Counted from the first letter of the stretch, positions 1 through 8,864 are shown. The stretch: DNA of 64,000 bases from Gloeomargarita sp. SKYB120 (GCA_025062155.1 JANXAM010000010.1:1-64000), one strand, 5' to 3'. A program made the numbers and translations. The notes: generated from the letters alone by a model not told the origin.

Positions 1-674
1 GAATTTGAGACTTATGAGACACCATTGGGGGTACTGCCGGGGGTGACAGTTTCAATCCCGCATACCGGGATAAGGAATTTGAGACACCCAAATCCCCCTG
101 CTGGGCCTCCTGGCAGTAAGCCTGTTTCAATCCCGCATACCGGGATAAGGAATTTGAGACCTTTACTTCACTCACAACTGGCTCCGGCACTCGCAAGTTT
201 CAATCCCGCATACCGGGATAAGGAATTTGAGACTTCGGCAACCGATAAACCAGGTAGCGGATGATACCGTTTCAATCCCGCATACCGGGATAAGGAATTT
301 GAGACACCACCCAGTGCGGGACGCGGTCGGGGCCGATGGGTGTTTCAATCCCGCATACCGGGATAAGGAATTTGAGACCACTGTCATCCCCTCAATACCT
401 GGAAGTCTTGCAAGTTTCAATCCCGCATACCGGGATAAGGAATTTGAGACACCTCCCAAACCCGCCAATTGCTTCTGCCGCTTCTCTAGTTTCAATCCCG
501 CATACCGGGATAAGGAATTTGAGACTTCAATTAACTGTTGGGCTTTGTAGGGAGATGTCTCGTGTTTCAATCCCGCATACCGGGATAAGGAATTTGAGAC
601 ACCGAACCTAATATAACTCAACAGTAATACGTAACACGTTTCAATCCCGCATACCGGGATAAGGAATTTGAGAC
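1..674 (-). CRISPR. CRISPR array, leader-proximal end (9 full repeats plus one partial)
   Basis: Nine identical 37-bp repeats start at 49, 124, 197, 269, 342, 414, 489, 564 and 638; an 11-base repeat end lies at 1-11, so the array continues beyond the left edge. Spacers are 35-38 nt and all differ. On the + strand the repeat begins GTTTCAATCCC and ends TTTGAGAC, with the palindrome CCCG-N4-CGGG inside. Read on the minus strand it ends in ATTGAAAC, the usual 8-nt 5' handle of mature crRNA, so transcription should run leftward from a leader at 675 upward. No cas genes lie in the window. Subtype cannot be settled from the repeat alone; spacer length and handle fit type III or a type I array. Confidence 0.97.
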
Positions 675-780
675 TCTGCGCCTGGAAAGACCCGTAAACC
701 GGGATGTCTGGCGCTCATTTTCGTGAAGGTCCCCCAACTGAGACCTTTTGTTAGTACATTGTCCCCACAATTTTGGGGCG

Positions 781-808
781 ATCACACCTTCAACTATCGA
801 ATTGTCAA
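781..808 (-). promoter_or_regulatory. Putative CRISPR array promoter
   Basis: On the minus strand a perfect TTGACA (-35, bases 808-803) is followed after 16 bp by TGTGAT (786-781), which matches 4 of 6 positions of TATAAT. It points into the array. It supports the transcription direction deduced from the ATTGAAAC end of the repeat. Confidence 0.5.
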
Positions 809-817
809 GGTCCTGGC

Positions 818-870
818 GGTTTTCGTGAACCCCCTAGGGTTTTGGCCGCCACTAAGGTTCACGAAAAACC
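818..870. repeat. Inverted repeat in the CRISPR leader
   Basis: GGTTTTCGTGAACC at 818-831 is matched by its inverse, GGTTCACGAAAAACC, at 856-870 with one extra A. The 24-nt loop contains CCCTAGGG. It lies upstream of the putative array promoter, so it could be a protein-binding or adaptation element; that role is inference. Confidence 0.55.
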
Positions 871-900
871 TTGCCCCCATTCTATACCAACTGACCCCAG

Positions 901-1233
901 TTAGTAGCGGGGGAAGGTTGGGTCGGCGTACCGGGCGTAGGCCTCTAATCCACCGGCCAAATTGCGCACCTGCTGGTAGCCTTGCTCCATCAACCAAGCG
1001 CACACCCAAGCAGACCGCACCCCGTGATGACAAATGACGATGACCTCCTGCTCCGGGTCGAGCAACGACCGGATTTGGGTGGACCACTGGGCAAACTCAC
1101 TCAGGGGCAGGTGCAAACAATCAGGCAACCGCGCTCGCTCGACTTCCCACCACTCCCGCACGTCAAGCACCTGGAGATAGGGATTTTGACGCCGACGCTC
1201 GGCCAGTTCCACCGGACTGACCTGCTGAATCAT
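901..1233 (-). CDS. Single-domain rhodanese-like sulfurtransferase
   Basis: 110 residues, one rhodanese domain. The active-site loop is CHHGVRS with the catalytic Cys at 68, preceded by the conserved LDVRE strand (about 23-27) and followed by NLAGGLEAY near the C-terminus. Single-domain rhodaneses carry sulfane sulfur as a persulfide on this Cys; the physiological donor and acceptor are not evident. There is no signal peptide, so it is cytoplasmic. It sits alone between the CRISPR leader and a nitroreductase transcribed the other way. Confidence 0.9.
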   Translation of the reverse strand: MIQQVSPVELAERRRQNPYLQVLDVREWWEVERARLPDCLHLPLSEFAQWSTQIRSLLDPEQEVIVICHHGVRSAWVCAWLMEQGYQQVRNLAGGLEAYARYADPTFPRY

Positions 1234-1350
1234 CGTTCCGAAGACCCTAATCCACCCGTCTTCCCCATTCTATTGGACTCCTGGACGGCCCACCCCTATA
1301 ATCGAAATCAAGGCTACAACGTTAACTTTTGTAAAGCAGGGGGATGGCTC

Positions 1351-2007
1351 ATGGGGGATGTGGTTTCGCCGGCGTTTGTCCAGCAGCGGTTGTACTGGCG
1401 GTACGCCACGAAAAAGTTTGACCCCACCCGCAAGATTCCCCCTGAGATTTGGGCGGTTCTCGAAGAAAGCTTGCGACTTGCGCCTTCGTCCTTTGGGTTG
1501 CAACCCTGGCGGTTTGTGGTTGTGAACAATCCTGACATTCGCGCCCGTTTGGTGGAGTATTCCTGGGGCCAAAAACAAGTGGTGGAAGCGTCCCACCTGG
1601 TGGTGCTGGCGTTACAAAAAAATATCGGCCCTGCGGACGTGGACCGCTATTTAGCGCGCATGGCGCAAGTGCAGGGGGTACCCCTGGAAAAGCTGCAGGG
1701 ATTTGGCCAGATGGTCAAGGGGTTTTTGACCCAGCCGCCTTACCCGTTGAACCTGGAGGAGTGGGCCGCCCGCCAGGTGTATATCGCTCTGGGACAGTTG
1801 ATGACGGTGGCGGCGTTTTTGGGGATTGATACCTGCCCGATGGAAGGGTTTCTGCCGGATAAATACGACGAAATTCTGGGACTTGCCGGGACGCCCTACC
1901 GCTCGGTGGTGGTCTGTCCGCTGGGCTATCGCGCGCCCGATGACCCCAACGCCCAGCGCCCTAAAGTGCGCTACGAAAAAAGCGATGTGTTTATGTATGT
2001 GAATTAG
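1351..2007 (+). CDS. NAD(P)H-dependent nitroreductase family oxidoreductase
   Basis: 218 residues. N-terminal RYATKKFD (17-24) and the FMN-binding stretch APSSFGLQPWRF (44-55) are typical of NfsB/YdgI-type nitroreductases, FMN flavoproteins that reduce nitro compounds or quinones with NAD(P)H. The C-terminal CPLGYRAPDD segment also fits. The reading frame is open much further upstream, but the ATG at 1351 has an AGGGGG 8 nt before it and gives the family length. The substrate is unknown. The last 17 bp overlap the convergent gene at 1991. Confidence 0.9.
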   Translation: MGDVVSPAFVQQRLYWRYATKKFDPTRKIPPEIWAVLEESLRLAPSSFGLQPWRFVVVNNPDIRARLVEYSWGQKQVVEASHLVVLALQKNIGPADVDRYLARMAQVQGVPLEKLQGFGQMVKGFLTQPPYPLNLEEWAARQVYIALGQLMTVAAFLGIDTCPMEGFLPDKYDEILGLAGTPYRSVVVCPLGYRAPDDPNAQRPKVRYEKSDVFMYVN

Positions 2008-3238
2008 AAAATTCGGGCAAGAGGTGCTCGAGCACCCAGAGCCAGTGCAACCAGGTAGTGCCGCCTTGGCAAAAGACGATGTAAGGCGGACGCAACGGCC
2101 CATCGGCAGACAACTCGCTGGTGCTGCCGTCAATGAAGGTGCCGCCGGCCATCAGCAGTTGGCTTTCGTAGCCAGGGGTCACAGCGGGCACAGGGTCCAG
2201 GTAACTCCCCACTGGACTCAAGCGCTGGAGCACGCGGCAAAAGCGCTGCAGGCGTTGGGGGTCTCCTAGTTGAATGGCTTGGATGGTGTCGGGACGCGGC
2301 TGGTCCGGCAAGGGCTGCACCGGGTACCCCAACCGCTGGAACGTGGCCGCTAGGAGCAACCCACCCTTGAGCGCTTCGCCGACCATCTGGGGTGCCAGAA
2401 ACAGCCCTTGGAAAAACAAGCGGTTGCACCCCAACGACGCGCCCGTTTCCATCCCAATGCCCGGCGCGCTCAACCGGTTGGCCGCCAGGTGTACGTACTC
2501 CCGCTTGCCCGCGACGTACCCACCGCAGGGGGCAATCGTACCCCCCGGATTTTTGATAAGCGACCCGGCAATGACATCAGCGCCCACCATCGGCGGCTCC
2601 TGCGCTTCGGCAAACTCCCCGTAGCAGTTGTCCACGACGCAAATGGTTTGGGGCCGGACTGACTTGACCAAGCGAATGATGTGGCCGATTTCTGCGACGG
2701 TCAAGCTGCGCCGCCAGCGATAGCCACAGGAGCGCTGGATAAACACCACGCGGGTTTGCGGCCCAATCGCCAGGGGTATCCGGTCCCAGTCCACCTCGCC
2801 GCGAGGGGTCAAGTCCACCTGCCGGTAGGTCACGCCGAAATCCCGCAGAGACCCTTGCCCTGTTCCCCGCAGGCCCAGCACCGGCTCCAGAGTGTCGTAG
2901 GGCGCGCCGGTCACGCTGAGCAACTCGTCGCCAGGGCGCAACAGACCGTACAGAGCGCAGGCAATCGCATGGGTGCCCGAAACAAACTGAAGACGCACCA
3001 GCGCGGCCTCCGCTCCCATCACCTGGGCCAACACCCGCTCGAAGGTGTCGCGTCCCAGGTCGCCGTGCCCGTAACCCGTCGTTTCCTGAAAGTGATGCAC
3101 CCCCACCTGGTGGTCAGCCATCGCCTGCACCACCCGCGCCAGGTTGGTCTTGACCAGGGCGTCAATCTGCTGGAACTGGGGCTGCAACTGGTCCACCACT
3201 GCCTGGAGCAACGGCTGTGTCGTCAATGCAAGCGCCAT
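1991..3238 (-). CDS. Methionine gamma-lyase / aluminium-resistance family PLP enzyme
   Basis: 415 residues, matching the Met_gamma_lyase family (annotated as cystathionine beta-lyase family protein involved in aluminium resistance). Visible family segments are TGYGHGDLGRD near 55-64, RLQFVSGTHA near 82-91 and the PLP lysine K229 in GSLIKNPGG. It probably cleaves or eliminates on a sulfur amino acid; the real substrate is uncertain. Its ATG follows directly on the TAG of the acetyltransferase gene, making it the last gene of a four-gene operon. It overlaps the convergent nitroreductase by 17 bp. Confidence 0.88.
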   Translation of the reverse strand: MALALTTQPLLQAVVDQLQPQFQQIDALVKTNLARVVQAMADHQVGVHHFQETTGYGHGDLGRDTFERVLAQVMGAEAALVRLQFVSGTHAIACALYGLLRPGDELLSVTGAPYDTLEPVLGLRGTGQGSLRDFGVTYRQVDLTPRGEVDWDRIPLAIGPQTRVVFIQRSCGYRWRRSLTVAEIGHIIRLVKSVRPQTICVVDNCYGEFAEAQEPPMVGADVIAGSLIKNPGGTIAPCGGYVAGKREYVHLAANRLSAPGIGMETGASLGCNRLFFQGLFLAPQMVGEALKGGLLLAATFQRLGYPVQPLPDQPRPDTIQAIQLGDPQRLQRFCRVLQRLSPVGSYLDPVPAVTPGYESQLLMAGGTFIDGSTSELSADGPLRPPYIVFCQGGTTWLHWLWVLEHLLPEFSNSHT

Positions 3239-3727
3239 CTAATCCCCCAGCCACTGGTACATGACCAAGGCATCAATGTAGCCCAGACGAGGGTGCAAAA
3301 ACGCCTTGGGCAAGCGTCCCACCACCTCAAACCCCAGTTTTTGCCACAGATGAATCGCCACCTGGTTGCTGGCCGCCACAAAGTTGAACTGCATCGCCTT
3401 GTACCCCAGCGCCCGCGCCATACGCAACGAATGCTCGCCCAATTGGCGTCCAATGCCCTGGCCGCGCCAGGTTTTGGCCACGATGTAACCGCAGTTGCAC
3501 ACATGCCGCCCTGGCCCCCCTTGATTGGGCTTCAGGTAGTAGGTGCCGACAATCTGACCATCCCGTGCGGCGACGTAGGTTTTTTGGGGCTGTTCCATCC
3601 AGAGACAGTAGGCTTGCGCTGGCGATATATCGGGGTCATAGCCGTAGGTTTCGCCGGCCCTTGCCACTTCCTGGATGAGGGGCCAAAGGTGCTCCCAATC
3701 CTGCGGTTGTGCTTCGCGAATGACCAT
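3239..3727 (-). CDS. GNAT family N-acetyltransferase
   Basis: 162 residues. The acetyl-CoA loop RGQGIG is at 88-93, followed by LGEHSLRMARALGYKAMQFNFV and N-V-A-I-H-L-W-Q-K-L-G-F, the usual GNAT motif B end. The start MVIREAQPQDW is chosen because its A is shared with the stop of the upstream gene (TGATG), implying translational coupling. The substrate is not predictable. Third gene of the CPP1-like, Mo-nitro, GNAT, Met_gamma_lyase operon. Confidence 0.9.
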   Translation of the reverse strand: MVIREAQPQDWEHLWPLIQEVARAGETYGYDPDISPAQAYCLWMEQPQKTYVAARDGQIVGTYYLKPNQGGPGRHVCNCGYIVAKTWRGQGIGRQLGEHSLRMARALGYKAMQFNFVAASNQVAIHLWQKLGFEVVGRLPKAFLHPRLGYIDALVMYQWLGD

Positions 3728-4362
3728 CAGGTAGGTACATCTTCCCCGCGTTCGGCCAAAAACGCCAGCGCCCGCATCCGCAGCCCCACCAACTGCTCGT
3801 ACAGGGGGTTGAGCTTGCACAAAGGAGGGATATGCACTACCTTGCGTCCGAAGAGCACCACATCCCGCTCAAACGGGCATTGCGCCGGAATCAGGCGACA
3901 GAGAAACCGCGCCACCTTCGGGTCATGAATCTCCAGCTGGTCAAGCCAGCGCCGCACCGGGTCGAGCAAGTCGTGACGCACCTCCGGATGGGGCACGCAC
4001 TGGTCCCCTGCGCGCTTGACTAAAGTGGCCTGCAACCCTTGCAAGAGGGTCAGCGGTTGGCCCAACGCCTGGCAAAACTGGCGCAAGAGCTGGTCCTCCG
4101 CCTCCGAGTAGGTGCCGTCGGCAATCGCCACCATCACGGCGGTGCGCAAAAAATCTACCGTCTGGGGGTTTGTCGGGCTAAAAACAGCCGCCAGTTCCTG
4201 GGGCGTCACCGGCTGAAAATGCGCTATTTCGTGACTGCCTACCGCCTCCGCCACCAGCGCCTTTTCCTCGTCAGTGTAGTGTCCGTCCGCCCAAGCAACC
4301 GTCAACAACCCCCGTAACCACAGGTCACTAGCGGTCGGCTGGGTAGAAACCGGCGCACTCAT
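3727..4362 (-). CDS. Mo-dependent nitrogenase C-terminal domain protein with TerB-like N-terminus
   Basis: 211 residues. The N-terminal half has two copies of a TerB-like helical pattern (VAWADGHYTDEE and VAIADGTYSEAED). The C-terminal half (about 125-205) matches the cyanobacterial Mo-nitro_C family: DQLEIHDPKVARFLC, LIPAQCPFERD and HIPPLCKLNPLYEQL. The family name comes from nitrogenase-linked genes, but the domain also occurs in non-fixing cyanobacteria, and no nif gene is present here. Function unknown. Start and stop are both coupled to neighbours by TGATG overlaps. Confidence 0.85.
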   Translation of the reverse strand: MSAPVSTQPTASDLWLRGLLTVAWADGHYTDEEKALVAEAVGSHEIAHFQPVTPQELAAVFSPTNPQTVDFLRTAVMVAIADGTYSEAEDQLLRQFCQALGQPLTLLQGLQATLVKRAGDQCVPHPEVRHDLLDPVRRWLDQLEIHDPKVARFLCRLIPAQCPFERDVVLFGRKVVHIPPLCKLNPLYEQLVGLRMRALAFLAERGEDVPT

Positions 4363-4967
4363 CAGCGGAGAAAACTACTCACCAACCAGAGAATGAGAAA
4401 CATTCCCCAGCTTACCGCCACGTTGGGATGCAATCCCAGGCCCAGGCTCGCCAGGACCGTCCCGACGACCGCCCCAAGCACCAGCCCCAGCAGCGTCAGC
4501 AGCATCGCCCGCCCAAAACGGTTTTCCTTGCGGTTGAGGAAAAACAGGCTGGCCCCAATCCCTAGCGCCACGGGCAAGGCCGCATTCACCGGCGCCGACC
4601 AAGCCCAAAACCCCAAACCGCCGTACACCAGCGCCGGCCAAGCCACGTCTGCAGCGGTAGGCGTGTCAATCCAAGTCCGCAACTGTTCCGCCCAGGCCGG
4701 CAACGTCACCGTGCGCACATCGTTTCTTTCCGCCGTTGCCACCATGTGACGTTCCGCGTAGCGAATCCGTTCCGGCACCTTGAGCCGTCCCTCCTGCCGC
4801 TGGCGTAACCGGTCCATCAGGATGGCATCATAGGCCATTTCCACCACTTGGGCGCGCCGTTCATCTCCCTGGCATTCTCGCAACAGTTGCGCCCGCGCCG
4901 CCTGCACCTCTTCAAAGGAGGCGTCTTCACTGACCCCCAACTGTGCGTAGGGATTGGTTTCGTTCAT
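4362..4967 (-). CDS. CPP1-like DnaJ-related membrane protein (DUF3353)
   Basis: 201 residues. An N-terminal J-like region (NPYAQLGVSEDASFEEVQAAR) lacks the HPD motif. The C-terminal half has about three hydrophobic segments (roughly 110-200). This is the layout of CPP1/DUF3353, the chaperone-like protein of protochlorophyllide oxidoreductase in plants, conserved in cyanobacteria. It is probably a thylakoid or plasma membrane holdase for chlorophyll synthesis proteins. The start MNETNPYAQLG at 4967 is preferred to an in-frame ATG four codons upstream. First gene of a coupled minus-strand operon; the 245-bp gap to the next gene holds its promoter. Confidence 0.88.
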   Translation of the reverse strand: MNETNPYAQLGVSEDASFEEVQAARAQLLRECQGDERRAQVVEMAYDAILMDRLRQRQEGRLKVPERIRYAERHMVATAERNDVRTVTLPAWAEQLRTWIDTPTAADVAWPALVYGGLGFWAWSAPVNAALPVALGIGASLFFLNRKENRFGRAMLLTLLGLVLGAVVGTVLASLGLGLHPNVAVSWGMFLILWLVSSFLR

Positions 4968-5212
4968 ACCGACGTCCACTCGCTCCCGCTACTTTTAGCC
5001 TAATGCACTGGCGAGAATAACTACAAGTTTGGAAAACCAAAAATTCTGTAAAAATTCGGCAAGTATCGTCATCGTGCGCCGCCGCAGACCGTTGCAACTT
5101 GTAAAGATTTGCTAAATGGCGGCAAAGTTGAAGATTTTGGGGAGAAAACGGGGTGGGAAGATGCCCCAAGGTTAACCTAAAATCAACGCGCGGGTCAACG
5201 GGAGCGCAACCG

Positions 5213-7798
5213 ATGCGGGCCACTGAGGTGTACGTCACCATTCATGGGCATTTTTACCAGCCCCCGCGGGAGAACCCCTACCTGGAGGCGATCGAGCGGC
5301 AAGAGAGCGCTGCGCCGTTTCACGACTGGAACGAGCGGATTTTTTACGAATGCTATCGCCCCAACGCCTTTGCGCGCGTCCTAAGCGACAGCGGCGATGT
5401 GATTGATATTGTCAATAACTTTGAATACCTGAGTTTCAACATTGGCCCGACGCTGTTGAGCTGGCTGGAGCGCTACGACCCAGAGACCTACCGGCGAATT
5501 CTCGAAGCAGACCGCCGCAGTTGTGAGCGGCTCAACGGCCACGGCAACGCCATCGCCCAGGTCTACAACCATGTCATCATGCCCCTGGCTTCCACGCGGG
5601 ACAAGTTTACCCAGGTGCGGTGGGCCAAGCAGGACTTCTTCGCCCGGTTTGGCCGCTGGCCTGAGGGGATATGGCTGGCGGAAACGGCGATTGACTACGA
5701 AACCCTGGCGGTGCTGGTAGCGGAAGGATTCAAGTTCACCATCATTGCCCCATCCCAAGCCCAGCGGTGCCGGCCTTTAACCGGCGGCGAGTGGTTGGAG
5801 GTCGGTGGCGGCCAGATTGACCCGACCCGCCCCTATCTCTGCCGGATTCCCGATGATGTCTTGCCGGAGTATGGCCGCGACCGCAGCATCACTCTCTTTG
5901 TCTATGACGGGCCGATTTCGGGGGATATGAGCTTTGGGGATGTGCTCTGTAGCAGCCAAACGCTGGTGGGACGCCTGGGGATGGCGGTGCAGCCCGGACG
6001 CACCCAATTGATCGCCGTCGCCACCGATGGGGAAACCTTCGGCCACCACAAAAAGGGCGCGGAGAAGACCATTGCCTACGCCCTGACCCGAGAAATCCCC
6101 CGGCGTGGCTGGAAGGTCACCAATTTTGCTCACTACCTGAGCCTGCACCCGCCGGAGTGGGAGGTGGTGATCAAACCCCGCACGGCCTGGAGTTGCGCCC
6201 ACGGAGTGGAACGCTGGCGCTCCGACTGTGGTTGCGGCGGCGGTGGTGGGTGGCACCAGAAATGGCGAGCGCCCCTACGCCAAAGCTTAGACTGGCTGGC
6301 CCAGCAGTTGGACCGGCTGTACGAGGAATGGGCGGGGGAGTGGCTGCTGAATCCCTGGCGGGCGCGGGACGACTACATCCACGTCATGCGGGAACGCACG
6401 CGGGAGCGGACCCAGGCCTTTTTGGCCCAGCACCAGCGGTATCCCTTGACCCCCGAGGAACAGGTGGATGTGTTGCGGCTGTTGGAGATGCAGCGTCACC
6501 GCCTGTTGATGTTCACCAGTTGCGGTTGGTTTTTCGATGAACTGTCCCGTCCTGAGGGCGTGCAGATTCTCCGCTATGCCGACCGAGCGATGAAGTGCGC
6601 ACAGGAGGTGACAGGGCAAGACCTGGAACCGGAGTTTCGCAAGCGGCTAGCCCTGGCCCCCAGCAACCTGCCCCAGTACGTCAACGGCGAAGTGGTGTAT
6701 CAAAAACGGGTGGAGCCGGCGCGGGTGACTATGGCCCAGGTGGCGGCCCACTACGGCATCAGTTCCCTGTACACCTCCTATCCCCGCCAGGAGCAGCTCT
6801 ACTGTTACCGCATCGAACAAAAGGACTACCAGGTGGACCGGCTAGGCACCTTAACCTTAGCAGTCGGCCAGGTGACGATTACCTCCGTCATCACCTGGGA
6901 AACCCAGCATTGGGTCTTGGCGGTGCTGCACCTGGGGGGCTGGGATTTCCACTGTTGTTTGCAACCCTTCAAGGGCCGCAAAGCCTACCAGCAGATGCGG
7001 GAGCAGTTGGTGCAGGTGTTTCGCCAGGGAAGCGGCGCCCAGACGGTCTTGGCGATGGCCCGGTTGTTTAGCGGTGGCGCGTGCTACAACCTGTCCGATG
7101 TCTTCAGCCAGGAGCGACAACGGATTATCCGCCTGCTGGCCCAGAACACCCTGACCCAGCTCGACCAGCTCTACAGCCAGGTCTATCGGGAAAACTACGG
7201 CGTGGTAATGGCCTTCCGTCGGGACCATTTACCCGTGCCCCAGGAGTTGCAGGTGGCGGCGGCCATCAGTCTCGGCCAGCGAGCCATGTCCCTGTTGCGG
7301 CAATTGGAGCTGGAAACTAGCAACCCGCTCCAGGACAGCCCCCCCAATGGGCTGATGTACCTCCAGGAGCTGCACAGCCTGGCGCAGGAGGTGGAACAGG
7401 TGGGCGTGCAGCTGGACATTCCCGAAGGGCGGCAGGTCGTCGAACGGCTGTTGCTCACCTGGTTGGAGGGCCTGCTCACCCATGTCCCCCCGTCCCTGTT
7501 GCAGTTAGGTGTACAGCGCTGGCGCCAGTTATTCCAGCTTGCCGAGCGGTTGCAGTTGCCCCTCCAGCTCGACCGGATTCAGGAGCGGTATTTCGCCTGG
7601 GGGGTGCGCGGGGAACTGGCGCCCGAACTGCTAGAACTGGCCCCCCTGGTAAAGGTCGCCCCGCCAAGTTGTTCAACAGAAACCTGGCTCAGGCCCCCGA
7701 TAGCCGCTGACCGGTTGCTCCCCCCAACAACTGGTGCGCCCGCTGCAACCGCCGCAGCACCTCCTCCGGCTGAGGATGGCGGCTCAGACAGGCCCTGA
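5213..7798 (+). CDS. Glycoside hydrolase family 57 protein with DUF3536
   Basis: 861 residues. The N-terminal VTIHGHFYQPPRENPYLE is the first conserved region of GH57 enzymes, and ATDGETFGHHKKGAE near residues 265-280 is another GH57 block. The long C-terminal half fits DUF3536. Members act on alpha-glucans, so a role in glycogen or maltodextrin metabolism is likely but untested. The start ATG at 5213 follows GGGAG. The last 36 codons are low-complexity (P, A, G, D) and lie antisense to the convergent aldo/keto reductase, a 110-bp overlap; this tail was probably gained by loss of an earlier stop. Confidence 0.88.
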   Translation: MRATEVYVTIHGHFYQPPRENPYLEAIERQESAAPFHDWNERIFYECYRPNAFARVLSDSGDVIDIVNNFEYLSFNIGPTLLSWLERYDPETYRRILEADRRSCERLNGHGNAIAQVYNHVIMPLASTRDKFTQVRWAKQDFFARFGRWPEGIWLAETAIDYETLAVLVAEGFKFTIIAPSQAQRCRPLTGGEWLEVGGGQIDPTRPYLCRIPDDVLPEYGRDRSITLFVYDGPISGDMSFGDVLCSSQTLVGRLGMAVQPGRTQLIAVATDGETFGHHKKGAEKTIAYALTREIPRRGWKVTNFAHYLSLHPPEWEVVIKPRTAWSCAHGVERWRSDCGCGGGGGWHQKWRAPLRQSLDWLAQQLDRLYEEWAGEWLLNPWRARDDYIHVMRERTRERTQAFLAQHQRYPLTPEEQVDVLRLLEMQRHRLLMFTSCGWFFDELSRPEGVQILRYADRAMKCAQEVTGQDLEPEFRKRLALAPSNLPQYVNGEVVYQKRVEPARVTMAQVAAHYGISSLYTSYPRQEQLYCYRIEQKDYQVDRLGTLTLAVGQVTITSVITWETQHWVLAVLHLGGWDFHCCLQPFKGRKAYQQMREQLVQVFRQGSGAQTVLAMARLFSGGACYNLSDVFSQERQRIIRLLAQNTLTQLDQLYSQVYRENYGVVMAFRRDHLPVPQELQVAAAISLGQRAMSLLRQLELETSNPLQDSPPNGLMYLQELHSLAQEVEQVGVQLDIPEGRQVVERLLLTWLEGLLTHVPPSLLQLGVQRWRQLFQLAERLQLPLQLDRIQERYFAWGVRGELAPELLELAPLVKVAPPSCSTETWLRPPIAADRLLPPTTGAPAATAAAPPPAEDGGSDRP

Positions 7799-8864
7799 GT
7801 GCCGCCAGGGGTAAATCCGCCGCGTTGCGCCCCGGCACCCAATGCCCTCCCGGCCCCAGCATGCTGTAGCGCGTCCGGCTGTACTCCCACAGGTCAAACG
7901 CCTCCGCCAAGTTCAGCAAGCGCAGGATAAGCGGCATATTGATTTCCCCCGGCGTCTCAAACCAGGGGGGCAAGTTCACCGCCCATTGCTCATACCAATC
8001 GCGTCCCAGGGCTTGAATAGCAGCCTCCTCCAGCCGTTGCAGGATGGGAGGCAAAACCTGCGGGGCCTTGGGCAACAAGGGCAACGTCTGCAGGTGGGTG
8101 TCGAAATCACTGGGGCGAGCCGCACCTATACTCAAAGTATGCACCTGGGGATGGCTCAGGCAAAACAGGTCATTAAACACCAACGGGTGCAGGGGTTGGC
8201 AAAGGCGCACGAGCTTTTCAGGGGGATTGTACAAATGTCCGCCCTTGTCGCTCGGACTAATAATAAACACCCCCATATCCTGTTGTTGTGCCGCCAGGAT
8301 TGCCGGCCAATTCTCTTGAAAAATGTAATACCAGTGTAGATTGACGTAATCAAATTCGCCGGTCTGAATCGCCTGGGTGATCAAGCTAACGTGCCCATGG
8401 GTAGAAAATCCCACAAAGCGCACCCGGCCTTCCCGTTGCCATTGGCGCACCAGGGGTAAACACACCTGCAAACTCCACTCCAAATGCTCCGGTAAATTTA
8501 TGCCGTGAATCGCTAATAAATCCACATACTCCAATTGCAAGTAGCGCAACGACGTGGCGAATTTTTCCGCAAACACCTGGGGGTCGGGACTGGGGGGCAC
8601 CTTCGTCTGCACAATGAGTTTTTCGCGGGGAAATTCTCCCAGCACCCAACCCAATTGCATTTCGGAAGTGCCGTATCCCCGCGCCGTTTCGATATGGGTG
8701 ATACCGACCTCCCAGGCCCTGTGGATGGTCGCCCGCAAATTCTCCTGGTTTTCCTTGGGGATGGCCGCTGGGTCCTGGTCTTGCCATTTGTACTGATACC
8801 GCATCCCGCCGCAGGAAAACACCGGCATGGGCAATTCGGTGCGGCCAAAACGGCGGTACTCCAT
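7689..8864 (-). CDS. Aldo/keto reductase
   Basis: 391 residues. The N-terminal YRRFGRTELPMPVFSCGGMR, THIETARGYGTSEMQLG with the catalytic-region Tyr, and YVDLLAIHGIN are classic aldo/keto reductase barrel motifs. A C-terminal helical extension of about 120 residues follows the barrel, as in other cyanobacterial members; I see no clear 4Fe-4S cysteine cluster in it. It lies 5 bp after the Uma2 gene and is probably co-transcribed with it. Its 3' end overlaps the GH57 gene by 110 bp. NADPH-dependent, substrate unknown. Confidence 0.9.
   Translation of the reverse strand: MEYRRFGRTELPMPVFSCGGMRYQYKWQDQDPAAIPKENQENLRATIHRAWEVGITHIETARGYGTSEMQLGWVLGEFPREKLIVQTKVPPSPDPQVFAEKFATSLRYLQLEYVDLLAIHGINLPEHLEWSLQVCLPLVRQWQREGRVRFVGFSTHGHVSLITQAIQTGEFDYVNLHWYYIFQENWPAILAAQQQDMGVFIISPSDKGGHLYNPPEKLVRLCQPLHPLVFNDLFCLSHPQVHTLSIGAARPSDFDTHLQTLPLLPKAPQVLPPILQRLEEAAIQALGRDWYEQWAVNLPPWFETPGEINMPLILRLLNLAEAFDLWEYSRTRYSMLGPGGHWVPGRNAADLPLAALRACLSRHPQPEEVLRRLQRAHQLLGGATGQRLSGA

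Larger units (their letters stand above)
675..870 (-). promoter_or_regulatory. CRISPR leader
   Basis: Gene-free stretch between the last repeat and the rhodanese gene. On the minus strand it carries a promoter (781-808), so RNA would start about 100 nt before the first repeat. Just outside the array, at 691-705, is a repeat-like hairpin (CCCG, 4 nt, CCGGGAT) matching 13 of 15 positions of the repeat core. The string TTTTCGTGAA occurs twice on + (about 718 and 821) and once inverted (858-866). Leader identity is inferred from repeat orientation, position and promoter. Confidence 0.7.

Noticed and set aside
172-621. Open frames across the CRISPR array on both strands
   Set aside because: Their translations are only the 37-bp repeat read in frame (SIPHTGIRNLR and similar), interspersed with spacers.
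818-870. Inverted repeat as a Rho-independent terminator
   Set aside because: The loop is 24 nt and no T-run follows on either strand; it fits a leader element better.
675-900. cas genes linked to the array
   Set aside because: No frame near the array resembles Cas proteins; the closest gene is a rhodanese. They may lie beyond the left edge.
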